12,550 nucleotides of DNA from Actinomycetota bacterium (lineage in GTDB: Bacteria; Actinomycetota; Geothermincolia; Fen-727; Anoxymicrobiaceae): contig JAENXM010000027.1 in assembly GCA_016649525.1 (NCBI GenBank), positions 1 to 12,550 on the forward strand. The letters run 5' to 3'. Positions within the stretch are counted from its first letter, which is position 1. Each line of letters begins with the position of its first letter. Below, piece by piece: positions 6,720-12,550 of this stretch. The position numbers and the translations under genes are program-made. Below the pieces are notes generated by a model. The model was not told the DNA's origin. It did no database searches and saw only the letters and a list, made by a program, of their open reading frames with translations.

Positions 6720-7216
6720 TGCGCTCCTTCCTCGGGCTCGGCTCTAACCTGGGTGACCGCCTCGGGCATCTTCAGGCGGGTGTGTCCTCGCTCGCCGGGG
6801 CGGATGGGGTCGAGGTGGTTGCGGTCTCGAGTGTCTACCGCACGGAGCCGGTCGGGGGTCCCGAGCAGCCCGAGTTTCTGAACGCCGTAGTGGCTGTCAG
6901 TACGACGCTTGAGCCCCGCGAGCTCCTTGCCCTTGCGAAGAGGATAGAGGGCGAGAGGGACAGGCAGAGAGAAGAGCGCTGGGGGCCTCGCACGCTCGAT
7001 GTGGACATACTCCTTTACGGGGACATCAATATAAATAAACCGGGCCTCGAGATACCTCATCCGAGGCTTGTCGAGAGGAGGTTCGCGCTCGAGCCGCTGC
7101 TCGAGGTGGAGCCGGGTGCGGTTCTTCCGGACGGGATGCCACTTGTCGACCTGCTCGAGAGGCTGGCCGATGACAGCCGGGTACAGCTAGACACGGAGTT
7201 GAGGATCGAGTTTTAA
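6719..7216 (+). CDS. folK: 6-hydroxymethyl-7,8-dihydropterin pyrophosphokinase
   Basis: FolK transfers pyrophosphate from ATP to 6-hydroxymethyl-7,8-dihydropterin, making the FolP substrate. The N-terminus FLGLGSNLGDR (4-14) and the signature RWGPRTLDVDILLYGD (87-102), with Mg-binding D94 and D96, are diagnostic. IPHPRLVERRFALEPL (112-127) is the second family block. I chose ATG 6719 over an in-frame GTG at 6677, because the protein then begins right at the conserved beta strand and has 165 aa. The upstream extension would overlap folB by 43 nt. The start codon overlaps the folB stop. Confidence 0.96.
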   Translation: MRSFLGLGSNLGDRLGHLQAGVSSLAGADGVEVVAVSSVYRTEPVGGPEQPEFLNAVVAVSTTLEPRELLALAKRIEGERDRQREERWGPRTLDVDILLYGDININKPGLEIPHPRLVERRFALEPLLEVEPGAVLPDGMPLVDLLERLADDSRVQLDTELRIEF

Positions 7217-7221
7217 GCGAG

Positions 7222-8112
7222 ATGGACATGGCCAGGAGAGTATCGGTGATCGGGGCGGGAAAGGTCGGGACCGCGGTCGCCTCTGTCCTTTTATCCCACG
7301 GATATAAAGTAATAAAGGTGTGCGACTTGAACGGGCAGAACCTGGAGCGCGCTGCAAGACTGACCGGAGCGGAGGCAACGTTCGATTGCATTCAGGCTGC
7401 GAAGGACGCGGAGATAGTCATGATAACTACTCCCGACGACTCTATTGAAGGAGTATGCCTCAATGTCGCGGAATCGGATCTCGACGTAACCGGTAAGATA
7501 TTCATCCATATGAGCGGGGCCGTTCCAATCTCGGCACTGGATTCCGCGCGCGAGCGGGGCGCCACGACTCTTTGCGTCCATCCGCTTCAGACTTTCGCGG
7601 ACCTCGAGGGAGCGATCGGGTCGCTTCCGGGTTCGACGTTCGCGGTGACCTGCTCCGCGGAGGTCGAACCCTGGGCGCGTGGGTTCGTGGAGGACATGGA
7701 CGGAAGCGCGCTGCTTGTGAAGGAGGGCGACAAGGCTCTGTACCATGCGGCGGCGGTCGTAGCCTGCAATCTCCTCACTATGGTGGAGTATGCTGCGTTT
7801 GAGGCGTGCCTGGGGCTCGGGTTCTTGGAGCGGGAGGCAACCGAGGCGTTCATGCCGCTCGTTCGCGCCACCATCGAGAACATAGGGCGGATCGGCCCGG
7901 CCGAGTCCCTGACCGGCCCGCTCGCCCGCGGGGACGTGGGAACACTCGCGGCGAACCTTGCAGCTCTTGAGCGTTTCGACCCCGACATCTCGGAGCTCTA
8001 CAGGTCGGTCTCACTTTACGGGCTTCGCCTGGTGGTGAAGCGCGGCGAGCTTGACGAGGATACCATTGAAAAGATGAGGTCATTACTGACGGGGTCAGGT
8101 CTTGAAACGTGA
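7222..8112 (+). CDS. Rossmann-like/DUF2520 oxidoreductase, candidate ketopantoate reductase
   Basis: The 296-aa protein has an N-terminal dinucleotide-binding fold, VSVIGAGKVGTA (7-18) with GxGxxG, and a helical C-terminal DUF2520-type domain. Landmarks are VHPLQTF (residues 119-125), CNLLTMVEYAAFEA and LTGPLARGDVGTL. It lies between folK and panC, where this family is commonly found in Actinobacteria. From memory, the alternative ketopantoate reductase PanG of Francisella and Enterococcus belongs to this kind of protein. A role in making pantoate for PanC is therefore plausible but inferred. ATG 7222 is 5 nt after the folK stop, and ATG 7228 is an equal alternative. The last six residues (GSGLET) and the stop are encoded by the left 28-bp arm of the downstream repeat element, so the native C-terminus has probably been replaced. 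Confidence 0.85.
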   Translation: MDMARRVSVIGAGKVGTAVASVLLSHGYKVIKVCDLNGQNLERAARLTGAEATFDCIQAAKDAEIVMITTPDDSIEGVCLNVAESDLDVTGKIFIHMSGAVPISALDSARERGATTLCVHPLQTFADLEGAIGSLPGSTFAVTCSAEVEPWARGFVEDMDGSALLVKEGDKALYHAAAVVACNLLTMVEYAAFEACLGLGFLEREATEAFMPLVRATIENIGRIGPAESLTGPLARGDVGTLAANLAALERFDPDISELYRSVSLYGLRLVVKRGELDEDTIEKMRSLLTGSGLET

Positions 8113-8127
8113 ATTATTATTTAGATA

Positions 8128-8220
8128 TTTAGACCGGGCTCTTAGCCCGGTTACCGGATATTATTATTTAGGCAGGGCTCTTAGCCCGGTTACCCGATCC
8201 CGGCCTGAGAGGCCGGGCTT
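8128..8220. repeat. REP-like hairpin repeat cluster 2, nested in the 183-bp element
   Basis: Two y units and one z unit follow the order seen in the other clusters. The first y is TTTAG plus ACCGGGCT-CTT-AGCCCGGT (8128-8151). The second (8167-8190) has a degraded left arm, GCAGGGCT, which leaves one mismatch and one wobble in the stem. The facing z unit is CCCGGCCT-GAG-AGGCCGGG (8199-8217), followed by CTTAA rather than the usual CTAAA. Confidence 0.85.
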
Positions 8221-8248
8221 AATAGTGGTCAGTTTAATAGTGGCCAAT
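8219..8248 (+). repeat. Tandem pair of a 15-bp AT-rich unit
   Basis: TTAATAGTGGTCAGT (8219-8233) is followed immediately by TTAATAGTGGCCAAT (8234-8248), with 2 differences in 15. The pair runs into the right inverted arm of the 183-bp element. Its TTAATA and CAATAAT blocks could serve as -10 sequences, but I see no matching -35. Confidence 0.7.
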
Positions 8249-8288
8249 AATTCACGTTTCAAGACCTGACCCCATTGAGAGGGGAGCG

Positions 8289-9137
8289 GTGGAGACAGTA
8301 AGGGACATGGATCGGATGCGTGGCCTGGTCGAGCGGGCTCGGGCCGCCGGCCGTGTGGTCGGCCTTGTGCCGACTATGGGATTTTTCCACGAGGGGCACC
8401 TCGAGCTGATGCGCAGGGCGCGCGCCGAATGCGACGTGGTCGTGGTATCCCTTTTCGTCAACCCGACCCAGTTCGGCCCGGCGGAGGACTACGACGCTTA
8501 CCCGCGGGATTTCGAGCGCGACGGCGCCCTCGCGGAAGAGGTCGGGGTCGATTACCTCTTTTCGCCGGGCGCGGAACAGATGTACCCGGAAGGGTTCCAG
8601 ACTTCGGTCAGCGTCGAAGAGATCTCGAAGGTCATGTGCGGGGCCATACGTCCGGGGCACTTCGACGGGGTCGCGGCCGTCGTCGCGAAACTCTTCAACA
8701 TCATCCCCGCGCACAAGGCGTACTTCGGTCAGAAGGACGCCCAGCAGCTCGTCATTATAAAAAGGATGGCCGAGGACCTGAACTTTCCCTTGGAGATGGT
8801 AGCGGTCCCCACGGTCAGGGAAGAGGACGGCCTGGCCATGAGCAGCCGCAACAGCTACCTGTCCCAGGAAGAGCGGCGCGCGGCCACGGTCCTGTACCGG
8901 TCGCTCGAGACCGCCGCGTCGCTCATAGAATCAGGTGCGAGAAACGCTGAGGTAATACGCGGAGACATGGAGAAGGTGATATCCACCGAAGCGCTCGTGA
9001 ACCTTGAGTATATAGTGATCTGTGATAATATCTATCTGCAGCCACTTCCAGAGCTATCAGGGGAGGTACTTGTGGCTCTGGCGGCCCGGGTCGGTGTGGC
9101 CAGGCTGATAGACAGCATGGTTTTTGACGTGGAGTGA
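8289..9137 (+). CDS. panC: Pantothenate synthetase (pantoate--beta-alanine ligase)
   Basis: PanC joins pantoate and beta-alanine with ATP through a pantoyl-adenylate, the last step to pantothenate. The nucleotide-binding HxGH motif is HEGH (34-37) in VPTMGFFHEGH. FVNPTQFGPAEDYDAYPR (56-73), FGQKDAQQ (146-153) and the KMSKS-like GLAMSSRN (181-188) follow. The 282-aa length is normal. The GTG start is supported by GAGG at 8279-8282, 6 nt upstream. The leader is unusual: the ribosome site follows the right arm of the 183-bp element by 5 nt, so expression may depend on structure or promoters within that element. panD follows directly. Confidence 0.97.
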   Translation: METVRDMDRMRGLVERARAAGRVVGLVPTMGFFHEGHLELMRRARAECDVVVVSLFVNPTQFGPAEDYDAYPRDFERDGALAEEVGVDYLFSPGAEQMYPEGFQTSVSVEEISKVMCGAIRPGHFDGVAAVVAKLFNIIPAHKAYFGQKDAQQLVIIKRMAEDLNFPLEMVAVPTVREEDGLAMSSRNSYLSQEERRAATVLYRSLETAASLIESGARNAEVIRGDMEKVISTEALVNLEYIVICDNIYLQPLPELSGEVLVALAARVGVARLIDSMVFDVE

Positions 9138-9142
9138 TATGG

Positions 9143-9535
9143 ATGGAGCACATCCTTCGTTTTATGCTGAAGAGCAAGATCCACAGGGCGACAGTCACGG
9201 ATGCCGACATCCATTACGAGGGGAGCATCACCGTCGACCGGCGGCTGATGGACCTTGCCGACCTGGTCCCCTACGAGCAGGTGAACGTGTGGGATCTGGA
9301 TAACGGGAACCGGGTGGTCACCTACGTGATAGAGAGCGCCCCGGAATCCGGAGAGATCTGTATGAACGGCGCAGCGGCGCGGCTTGTCCACAAAGGGGAT
9401 CGCGTCATCATATCTTCCTTCGTGTCGGTTCCCGAGCCCGAGGCTTCCCGGTACCACCCTCGCATCGTATTCGTTGACGAGCAGAACCGACCCGAGATGA
9501 TCGAGGACCACCTGACGGCAGACGATTTCTGTTGA
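9143..9535 (+). CDS. panD: Aspartate 1-decarboxylase proenzyme
   Basis: PanD decarboxylates aspartate to beta-alanine for PanC. It is made as a proenzyme that self-cleaves at a Gly-Ser bond to form the pyruvoyl cofactor. The motif MLKSKIHRATVTDADIHYEGS ends in the cleavage pair, G27-S28 by this start. NGAAARLVHKGD and the closing PRIVFVDEQN are family blocks. I chose ATG 9143 because GGAG (9131-9134) lies 8 nt upstream. GTG 9134 overlaps the panC stop but has no ribosome site, and ATG 9164 would give the shortest form. The length of 130 aa is close to the family norm. Confidence 0.94.
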   Translation: MEHILRFMLKSKIHRATVTDADIHYEGSITVDRRLMDLADLVPYEQVNVWDLDNGNRVVTYVIESAPESGEICMNGAAARLVHKGDRVIISSFVSVPEPEASRYHPRIVFVDEQNRPEMIEDHLTADDFC

Positions 9536-9586
9536 TTTTCCTCAGGGCCTTCGCTGGGCGACCTGATCCCCGCGTGTGAGGCACGT

Positions 9587-10549
9587 ATGGCGAATCAAAA
9601 GAGCGAGGTCGGAGAGCTCGACCATATCGACGAGATCCTGCTGGATGACCTGGCGATAGCGGAGCAGGTTGAGAAGGCCAAGCAGGAGCGCAACGCCGTC
9701 ATCCTCGCACACAACTACCAGCGCCCCGAGATCCAGGATATCGCAGACTACACGGGGGATTCGCTGGGTCTTGCGCGACAGGCCTCCGGCACAGACGCGG
9801 ATGTCGTAGTTTTCTGCGGCGTCCACTTCATGGCGGAGACCGCTTACATCCTCAGCCCCGAAAAGGTCATACTGCTGCCCGAGCCCGAGGCGGGCTGCCC
9901 GCTCGCGGACATGGCTACCCCCGAAGAGGTCGGGAAGATGCACTCGGAGAACCCGGGCTCGGTCGTCATATCCTACGTGAACACATCGGCCGCGGTGAAG
10001 GCCGAAAGCGGCTACTGCTGTACTTCATCTAACGCTGTACAGGTGGTGAACGCGGTGGAGGAGGACACCGTGTTGTTCGTACCCGACCGCAACCTCGCCG
10101 CTTACGTGGAGGGGCAGGTAGACAAGCGGATAATAGCCTGGAACGGCTACTGCCCCGTCCACGAGGAGATAACTCTCGAGCAGGTGCTGGAGGCCCTCTC
10201 GAACCATCCCGGCGTGGAGGTCATAGCACACCCGGAGTGCCGCCCGCAGATCCTGGCCATGGCGCATCATATACGCTCCACATCCGGGATGATCGACGCC
10301 GCGCTCGCATCGACCGCCGAGGAGTTCATCGTCTGCACCGAGGAGGGCATGCTTTACCCTCTTTCCAAAGCCGTTCCTGAAAAGATGTTCTATCCGCCGG
10401 CGGGTGAACATATCTGCCCCAACATGAAGCTGATCACGTTATCGAAGGTCCTCTGGGCCCTGCAGACCCTCGAGCCCAGGGTGACGGTCCCCGAGGAAAT
10501 CAGAGTGCGCGCCCTCGGGGCGGTCGAAAGGATGCTGGCCCTCGGATGA
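9587..10549 (+). CDS. nadA: Quinolinate synthase A
   Basis: NadA condenses iminoaspartate (from NadB) with dihydroxyacetone phosphate to give quinolinate, and uses an oxygen-sensitive [4Fe-4S] cluster. Probable cluster cysteines are C104 in EAGCPLADM, C189 in NGYCPVHEE and C277 in HICPNMK, with spacing like the characterised three-cysteine enzymes. AHNYQRPEIQDIADYTGDS (41-59), SYVNTSAAVKA (129-139) and HPECRPQI (215-222) are other family blocks. The length is 320 aa. The ATG start has GAGG at 9578-9581, 5 nt upstream. It lies 51 nt after panD and overlaps nadB by 4 nt (ATGA), so NadA and NadB synthesis is probably coupled. Confidence 0.98.
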   Translation: MANQKSEVGELDHIDEILLDDLAIAEQVEKAKQERNAVILAHNYQRPEIQDIADYTGDSLGLARQASGTDADVVVFCGVHFMAETAYILSPEKVILLPEPEAGCPLADMATPEEVGKMHSENPGSVVISYVNTSAAVKAESGYCCTSSNAVQVVNAVEEDTVLFVPDRNLAAYVEGQVDKRIIAWNGYCPVHEEITLEQVLEALSNHPGVEVIAHPECRPQILAMAHHIRSTSGMIDAALASTAEEFIVCTEEGMLYPLSKAVPEKMFYPPAGEHICPNMKLITLSKVLWALQTLEPRVTVPEEIRVRALGAVERMLALG

Positions 10550-12207
10550 TCCCGCGCTACCTTCTCTCGTTCAACACCGACAAACTGCCCGCGCTTGAGT
10601 GCGATGTACTGGTGGCGGGAAGCGGGGTTGCCGGGCTTTCAGCGGCGCTCCAGCTCTCGCGCTTCTGTCGGGTTCTGCTTGTGACGAAGTCGGAACTGCA
10701 GGTCTCGACGACACGCCATGCGCAGGGAGGTATTGCGGCGGTAATCGATGAGCACGACTCCCGCGAGTCCCACATCCAGGATACCCTGGATGCCGGCGCC
10801 GGTCTCTGCGATCCGGAGGCGACCGCCGTTCTGGTGGATGAGGGTCCGGATCGGGTGATGGAGCTCCTCGAGCACTACCATGCGGGATTCGACATGACAG
10901 ATGGAAAACTCGACCTCGCCATGGAGGGTGGGCACTCCCACCGGCGGGTGGTGCATGCCAGAGGTGACGCAACCGGCTCAGAGGTAGAGGAAGCACTGGG
11001 GAACGCCCTGGTGCGCGATTCCAACGTCGAGGTCATGGAATACATTTTTGTCGTTGACCTGCTCCTCGAGGATGGTTCGTTCAAGGGGGCGCTGGCCCTC
11101 GACACCCGCCGCAAGACATTGATGGTCATATGGGCGCAGGCCGTGGTCCTTGCCACAGGCGGTATGGGCGAGGTCTACCTGGTAACCACAAACCCGACCA
11201 TCTGCACGGGGGATGGGATAGCGATGGCATTCCGGGCGGGCGCCAGGGTAAGCGACGTGGAGTTCGTCCAGTTCCACCCGACCGCGCTTCACATCCCCGA
11301 GGAACCGAAGTTCCTGATAAGCGAGGCGATCCGGGGTGACGGCGCGGTACTCGTCGATTTCGAGGGTGACAGGATAATGGAGGGTGTGCACCCGCTTGCC
11401 GACCTGGCCCCGCGTGACATCGTGGTGGCGCGTATGGTCGAGGTCATGAAGGAACAGCAGCGGAACCATCTCTACCTCGACGTGCGGCGCATCGGCGCCG
11501 CCCGGCTGAAGGAAAGGTACCCCCAGATCTACGAGCACTGCATGCAGGCCGGTATCGACATCACGCGGCACCGCATACCGGTGTCGCCGGCCGCGCACTA
11601 CATGAGCGGCGGCGTCGTGACAGACCTGTGGGGCAAGACGGACATACCAGGCGTCCTTGCCTGCGGGGAGGTCGCCTGCACCGGGGTGCACGGGGCGAAC
11701 CGTCTCGCGTCCAATTCCCTTCTGGAAGGCCTCGTCTTCGCCAGGCGCATCGCCTCGTCCCTCGAAGGCTCCCTCGAACCGGGGGCGCCGCTGTGGCGTC
11801 CGGCCATCTCCTATTCGGAGAAGTGGGCGGGCCCGAGCATCCGGGAGGACCTCCTGAAAGGGAACCTGAGGGAGTTGATGCTAGATTCGGTGGGCATGGT
11901 CCGATGCGCGAAAGGGCTTCGCGAGGCGCTCGAGTTCCAGAGGGGCAACGAGGATGTCCTGATGACCGAATACTTCGACCTGCCGGGAATGGAACTCAAG
12001 GACATGTTCACTGTCGCGCACCTCATCGCGACAGCCGCGCTGTTCCGACAGGAATCGCGGGGCTGCCACCGCCGGCGTGACTTCCCGGATGCCGATGACT
12101 GGAACTGGCGTAACCATATCGACATGACCCTCGAGGATGGTGAAGTGAAGGTGAAGAAGAGGCCGCAGCTCGCGTGGTCCTCGTCCCTTTCGACCCAACA
12201 TATTTAG
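10546..12207 (+). CDS. nadB: L-aspartate oxidase
   Basis: NadB is an FAD enzyme that oxidises L-aspartate to iminoaspartate for NadA, passing electrons to oxygen or fumarate. The FAD-binding GSGVAG is at 25-30. STTRHAQGGIAA, HARGDATGSE and the capping-domain motifs are in order. Residues expected to act in catalysis or substrate binding are visible as H244 (QFHPTAL), R290 (APRDIV), H351 (AHYMSGG) and R386 (GANRLASNS). The length of 553 aa is typical. The start overlaps the nadA stop by 4 nt. The TAG stop (12205-12207) is the end of the TTTAG that opens the downstream REP-like repeat, so the final residues may reflect repeat insertion. Confidence 0.98.
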   Translation: MIPRYLLSFNTDKLPALECDVLVAGSGVAGLSAALQLSRFCRVLLVTKSELQVSTTRHAQGGIAAVIDEHDSRESHIQDTLDAGAGLCDPEATAVLVDEGPDRVMELLEHYHAGFDMTDGKLDLAMEGGHSHRRVVHARGDATGSEVEEALGNALVRDSNVEVMEYIFVVDLLLEDGSFKGALALDTRRKTLMVIWAQAVVLATGGMGEVYLVTTNPTICTGDGIAMAFRAGARVSDVEFVQFHPTALHIPEEPKFLISEAIRGDGAVLVDFEGDRIMEGVHPLADLAPRDIVVARMVEVMKEQQRNHLYLDVRRIGAARLKERYPQIYEHCMQAGIDITRHRIPVSPAAHYMSGGVVTDLWGKTDIPGVLACGEVACTGVHGANRLASNSLLEGLVFARRIASSLEGSLEPGAPLWRPAISYSEKWAGPSIREDLLKGNLRELMLDSVGMVRCAKGLREALEFQRGNEDVLMTEYFDLPGMELKDMFTVAHLIATAALFRQESRGCHRRRDFPDADDWNWRNHIDMTLEDGEVKVKKRPQLAWSSSLSTQHI

Positions 12208-12294
12208 ACCGGGCTCTTAGCCCGGTGAGGACCCGACAGATTTAGACCGGGCTCTTAGCCCGGTGCGGACCCCGGCCTGAGAGGCCGGGCTAAA
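12203..12294. repeat. REP-like hairpin repeat cluster 3 (between nadB and nadC)
   Basis: Two y units, each TTTAG plus the perfect hairpin ACCGGGCT-CTT-AGCCCGGT, lie at 12203-12226 and 12241-12264. A facing z unit, CCCGGCCT-GAG-AGGCCGGG, lies at 12271-12289 and leads into CTAAA (12290-12294). The two y units are followed by similar GGAC-containing spacers, so the y copy with its spacer looks duplicated. The first y begins within the nadB stop codon. No U-tract follows any hairpin, so standard termination is not evident. Confidence 0.88.
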
Positions 12295-12329
12295 ACCTTT
12301 CGAGAACGGCCGAGAGGAACGGCTGAACC

Positions 12330-12550
12330 GTGGACATAGCTGACAAGGCGGAGGGGATTATCAGGATCGCACTCGCCGAGGACCTCGGTTCGAAGGGCGA
12401 CGTCACCACGGAGGCAGTGTGCAGGCCCGGCGATGTCGGGAAGGGGCAGCTCGTATGCGGCGAGCCCTGCACTGTTGCGGGTCAGCCGGTGGCGGCCAGG
12501 GTTTTCGCTCTGGCCGGTCCGGGTGCTTCCTACAGGCAACTGGTGCAGGA
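12330..12550 (+). CDS. nadC: Nicotinate-nucleotide pyrophosphorylase, N-terminal part (3' truncated)
   Basis: NadC converts quinolinate and PRPP to nicotinate mononucleotide and CO2, completing the pathway begun by NadB and NadA. The 73 visible residues match the N-terminal domain: IIRIALAEDLGSKGDVTTEA (10-29), then LVCGEPCTVAGQPVAARVF (41-59). The catalytic barrel lies beyond the window. The GTG start is the first possible, because an in-frame TGA lies at 12324-12326. The purine stretch GAGAGGA (12312-12318) is rather far upstream, so initiation may be weak or coupled. A 122-nt repeat-bearing gap separates it from nadB. Confidence 0.9.
   Translation, partial: MDIADKAEGIIRIALAEDLGSKGDVTTEAVCRPGDVGKGQLVCGEPCTVAGQPVAARVFALAGPGASYRQLVQ

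Larger units (their letters stand above)
8091..8273. mobile_element. 183-bp non-coding element with perfect 28-bp terminal inverted repeats
   Basis: The arms at 8091-8118 and 8246-8273 are exact reverse complements over 28 bp; the outer end begins GGGGTCAGGTCTTG. Between them lie three REP-like hairpins and a 15-bp tandem pair. There is no transposase gene, so if mobile it would need an enzyme supplied in trans. The left arm encodes the end of the DUF2520 protein. The right arm ends 5 nt before the panC ribosome site, so the element fills the whole gap between the genes. No flanking target duplication is evident. I recall GGGGTCAGGTCTTG as a recurrent motif near IS200-like/REP-associated transposases, which is unverified here. 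An alternative view is a structured RNA or terminator region. Confidence 0.7.

Noticed and set aside
9134..9142. GTG start for panD overlapping the panC stop
   Set aside because: It has no ribosome site. ATG 9143 has GGAG 8 nt upstream and keeps the expected N-terminus.
12203..12294. Classical rho-independent terminator after nadB
   Set aside because: The hairpins are strong but no T-run follows any of them on the + strand.

Overview
The window is a GC-rich stretch with all genes on the + strand. It carries a compact housekeeping and cofactor cluster: tail of an unidentified gene, tilS, hpt, ftsH, folE, folP, folB, folK, a Rossmann/DUF2520 gene, panC, panD, nadA, nadB and the start of nadC. 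The order tilS-hpt-ftsH-folE-folP-folB-folK-(DUF2520)-panC-panD-nadB-nadC is characteristic of Actinobacteria. The FolP here, however, has the long N-terminal extension I associate with Clostridia-type proteins. AGG (Arg) and ATA (Ile) are common for such GC-rich DNA, and TTG starts are frequent (hpt, folE, folP, folB). Together this suggests a deep-branching, probably uncultured and anaerobic actinobacterial lineage. That placement is inference and cannot be refined without searches.

Layout. Positions 1-108 hold a C-terminal coding fragment, followed by a good sigma70-type promoter (126-154) for tilS-hpt. A perfect 33-bp palindrome begins at the hpt stop codon. A second promoter candidate and a leader hairpin precede ftsH. 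A repeat-filled gap of about 260 bp separates ftsH from the folate operon folE-folP-folB-folK, which continues with tight spacing into the DUF2520 gene. A 183-bp element with perfect 28-bp inverted termini lies between the DUF2520 gene and panC-panD. nadA and nadB overlap by 4 nt. Another repeat cluster separates nadB from nadC, which runs off the end.

How the genes work together. FolE, FolB, FolK and FolP make 7,8-dihydropteroate from GTP, with a phosphatase step not encoded here. PanC and PanD supply pantothenate and its beta-alanine half. The DUF2520 protein between the fol and pan genes is a candidate ketopantoate reductase. NadB, NadA and NadC make nicotinate mononucleotide from aspartate. 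TilS modifies tRNA-Ile2, Hpt salvages purines, and FtsH is the membrane AAA+ protease.

The most unusual content is non-coding. A family of short hairpin repeats is arranged as facing inverted pairs (REP/BIME-like) and occurs in three clusters, after ftsH, after the DUF2520 gene and after nadB. The two hairpin types differ by paired, stem-preserving base changes. One cluster is nested inside the 183-bp element. At three genes (hpt, DUF2520, nadB) the repeat itself supplies the stop codon, and in the DUF2520 gene it also encodes the last six residues. No tRNA, rRNA, CRISPR array or transposase gene was seen.
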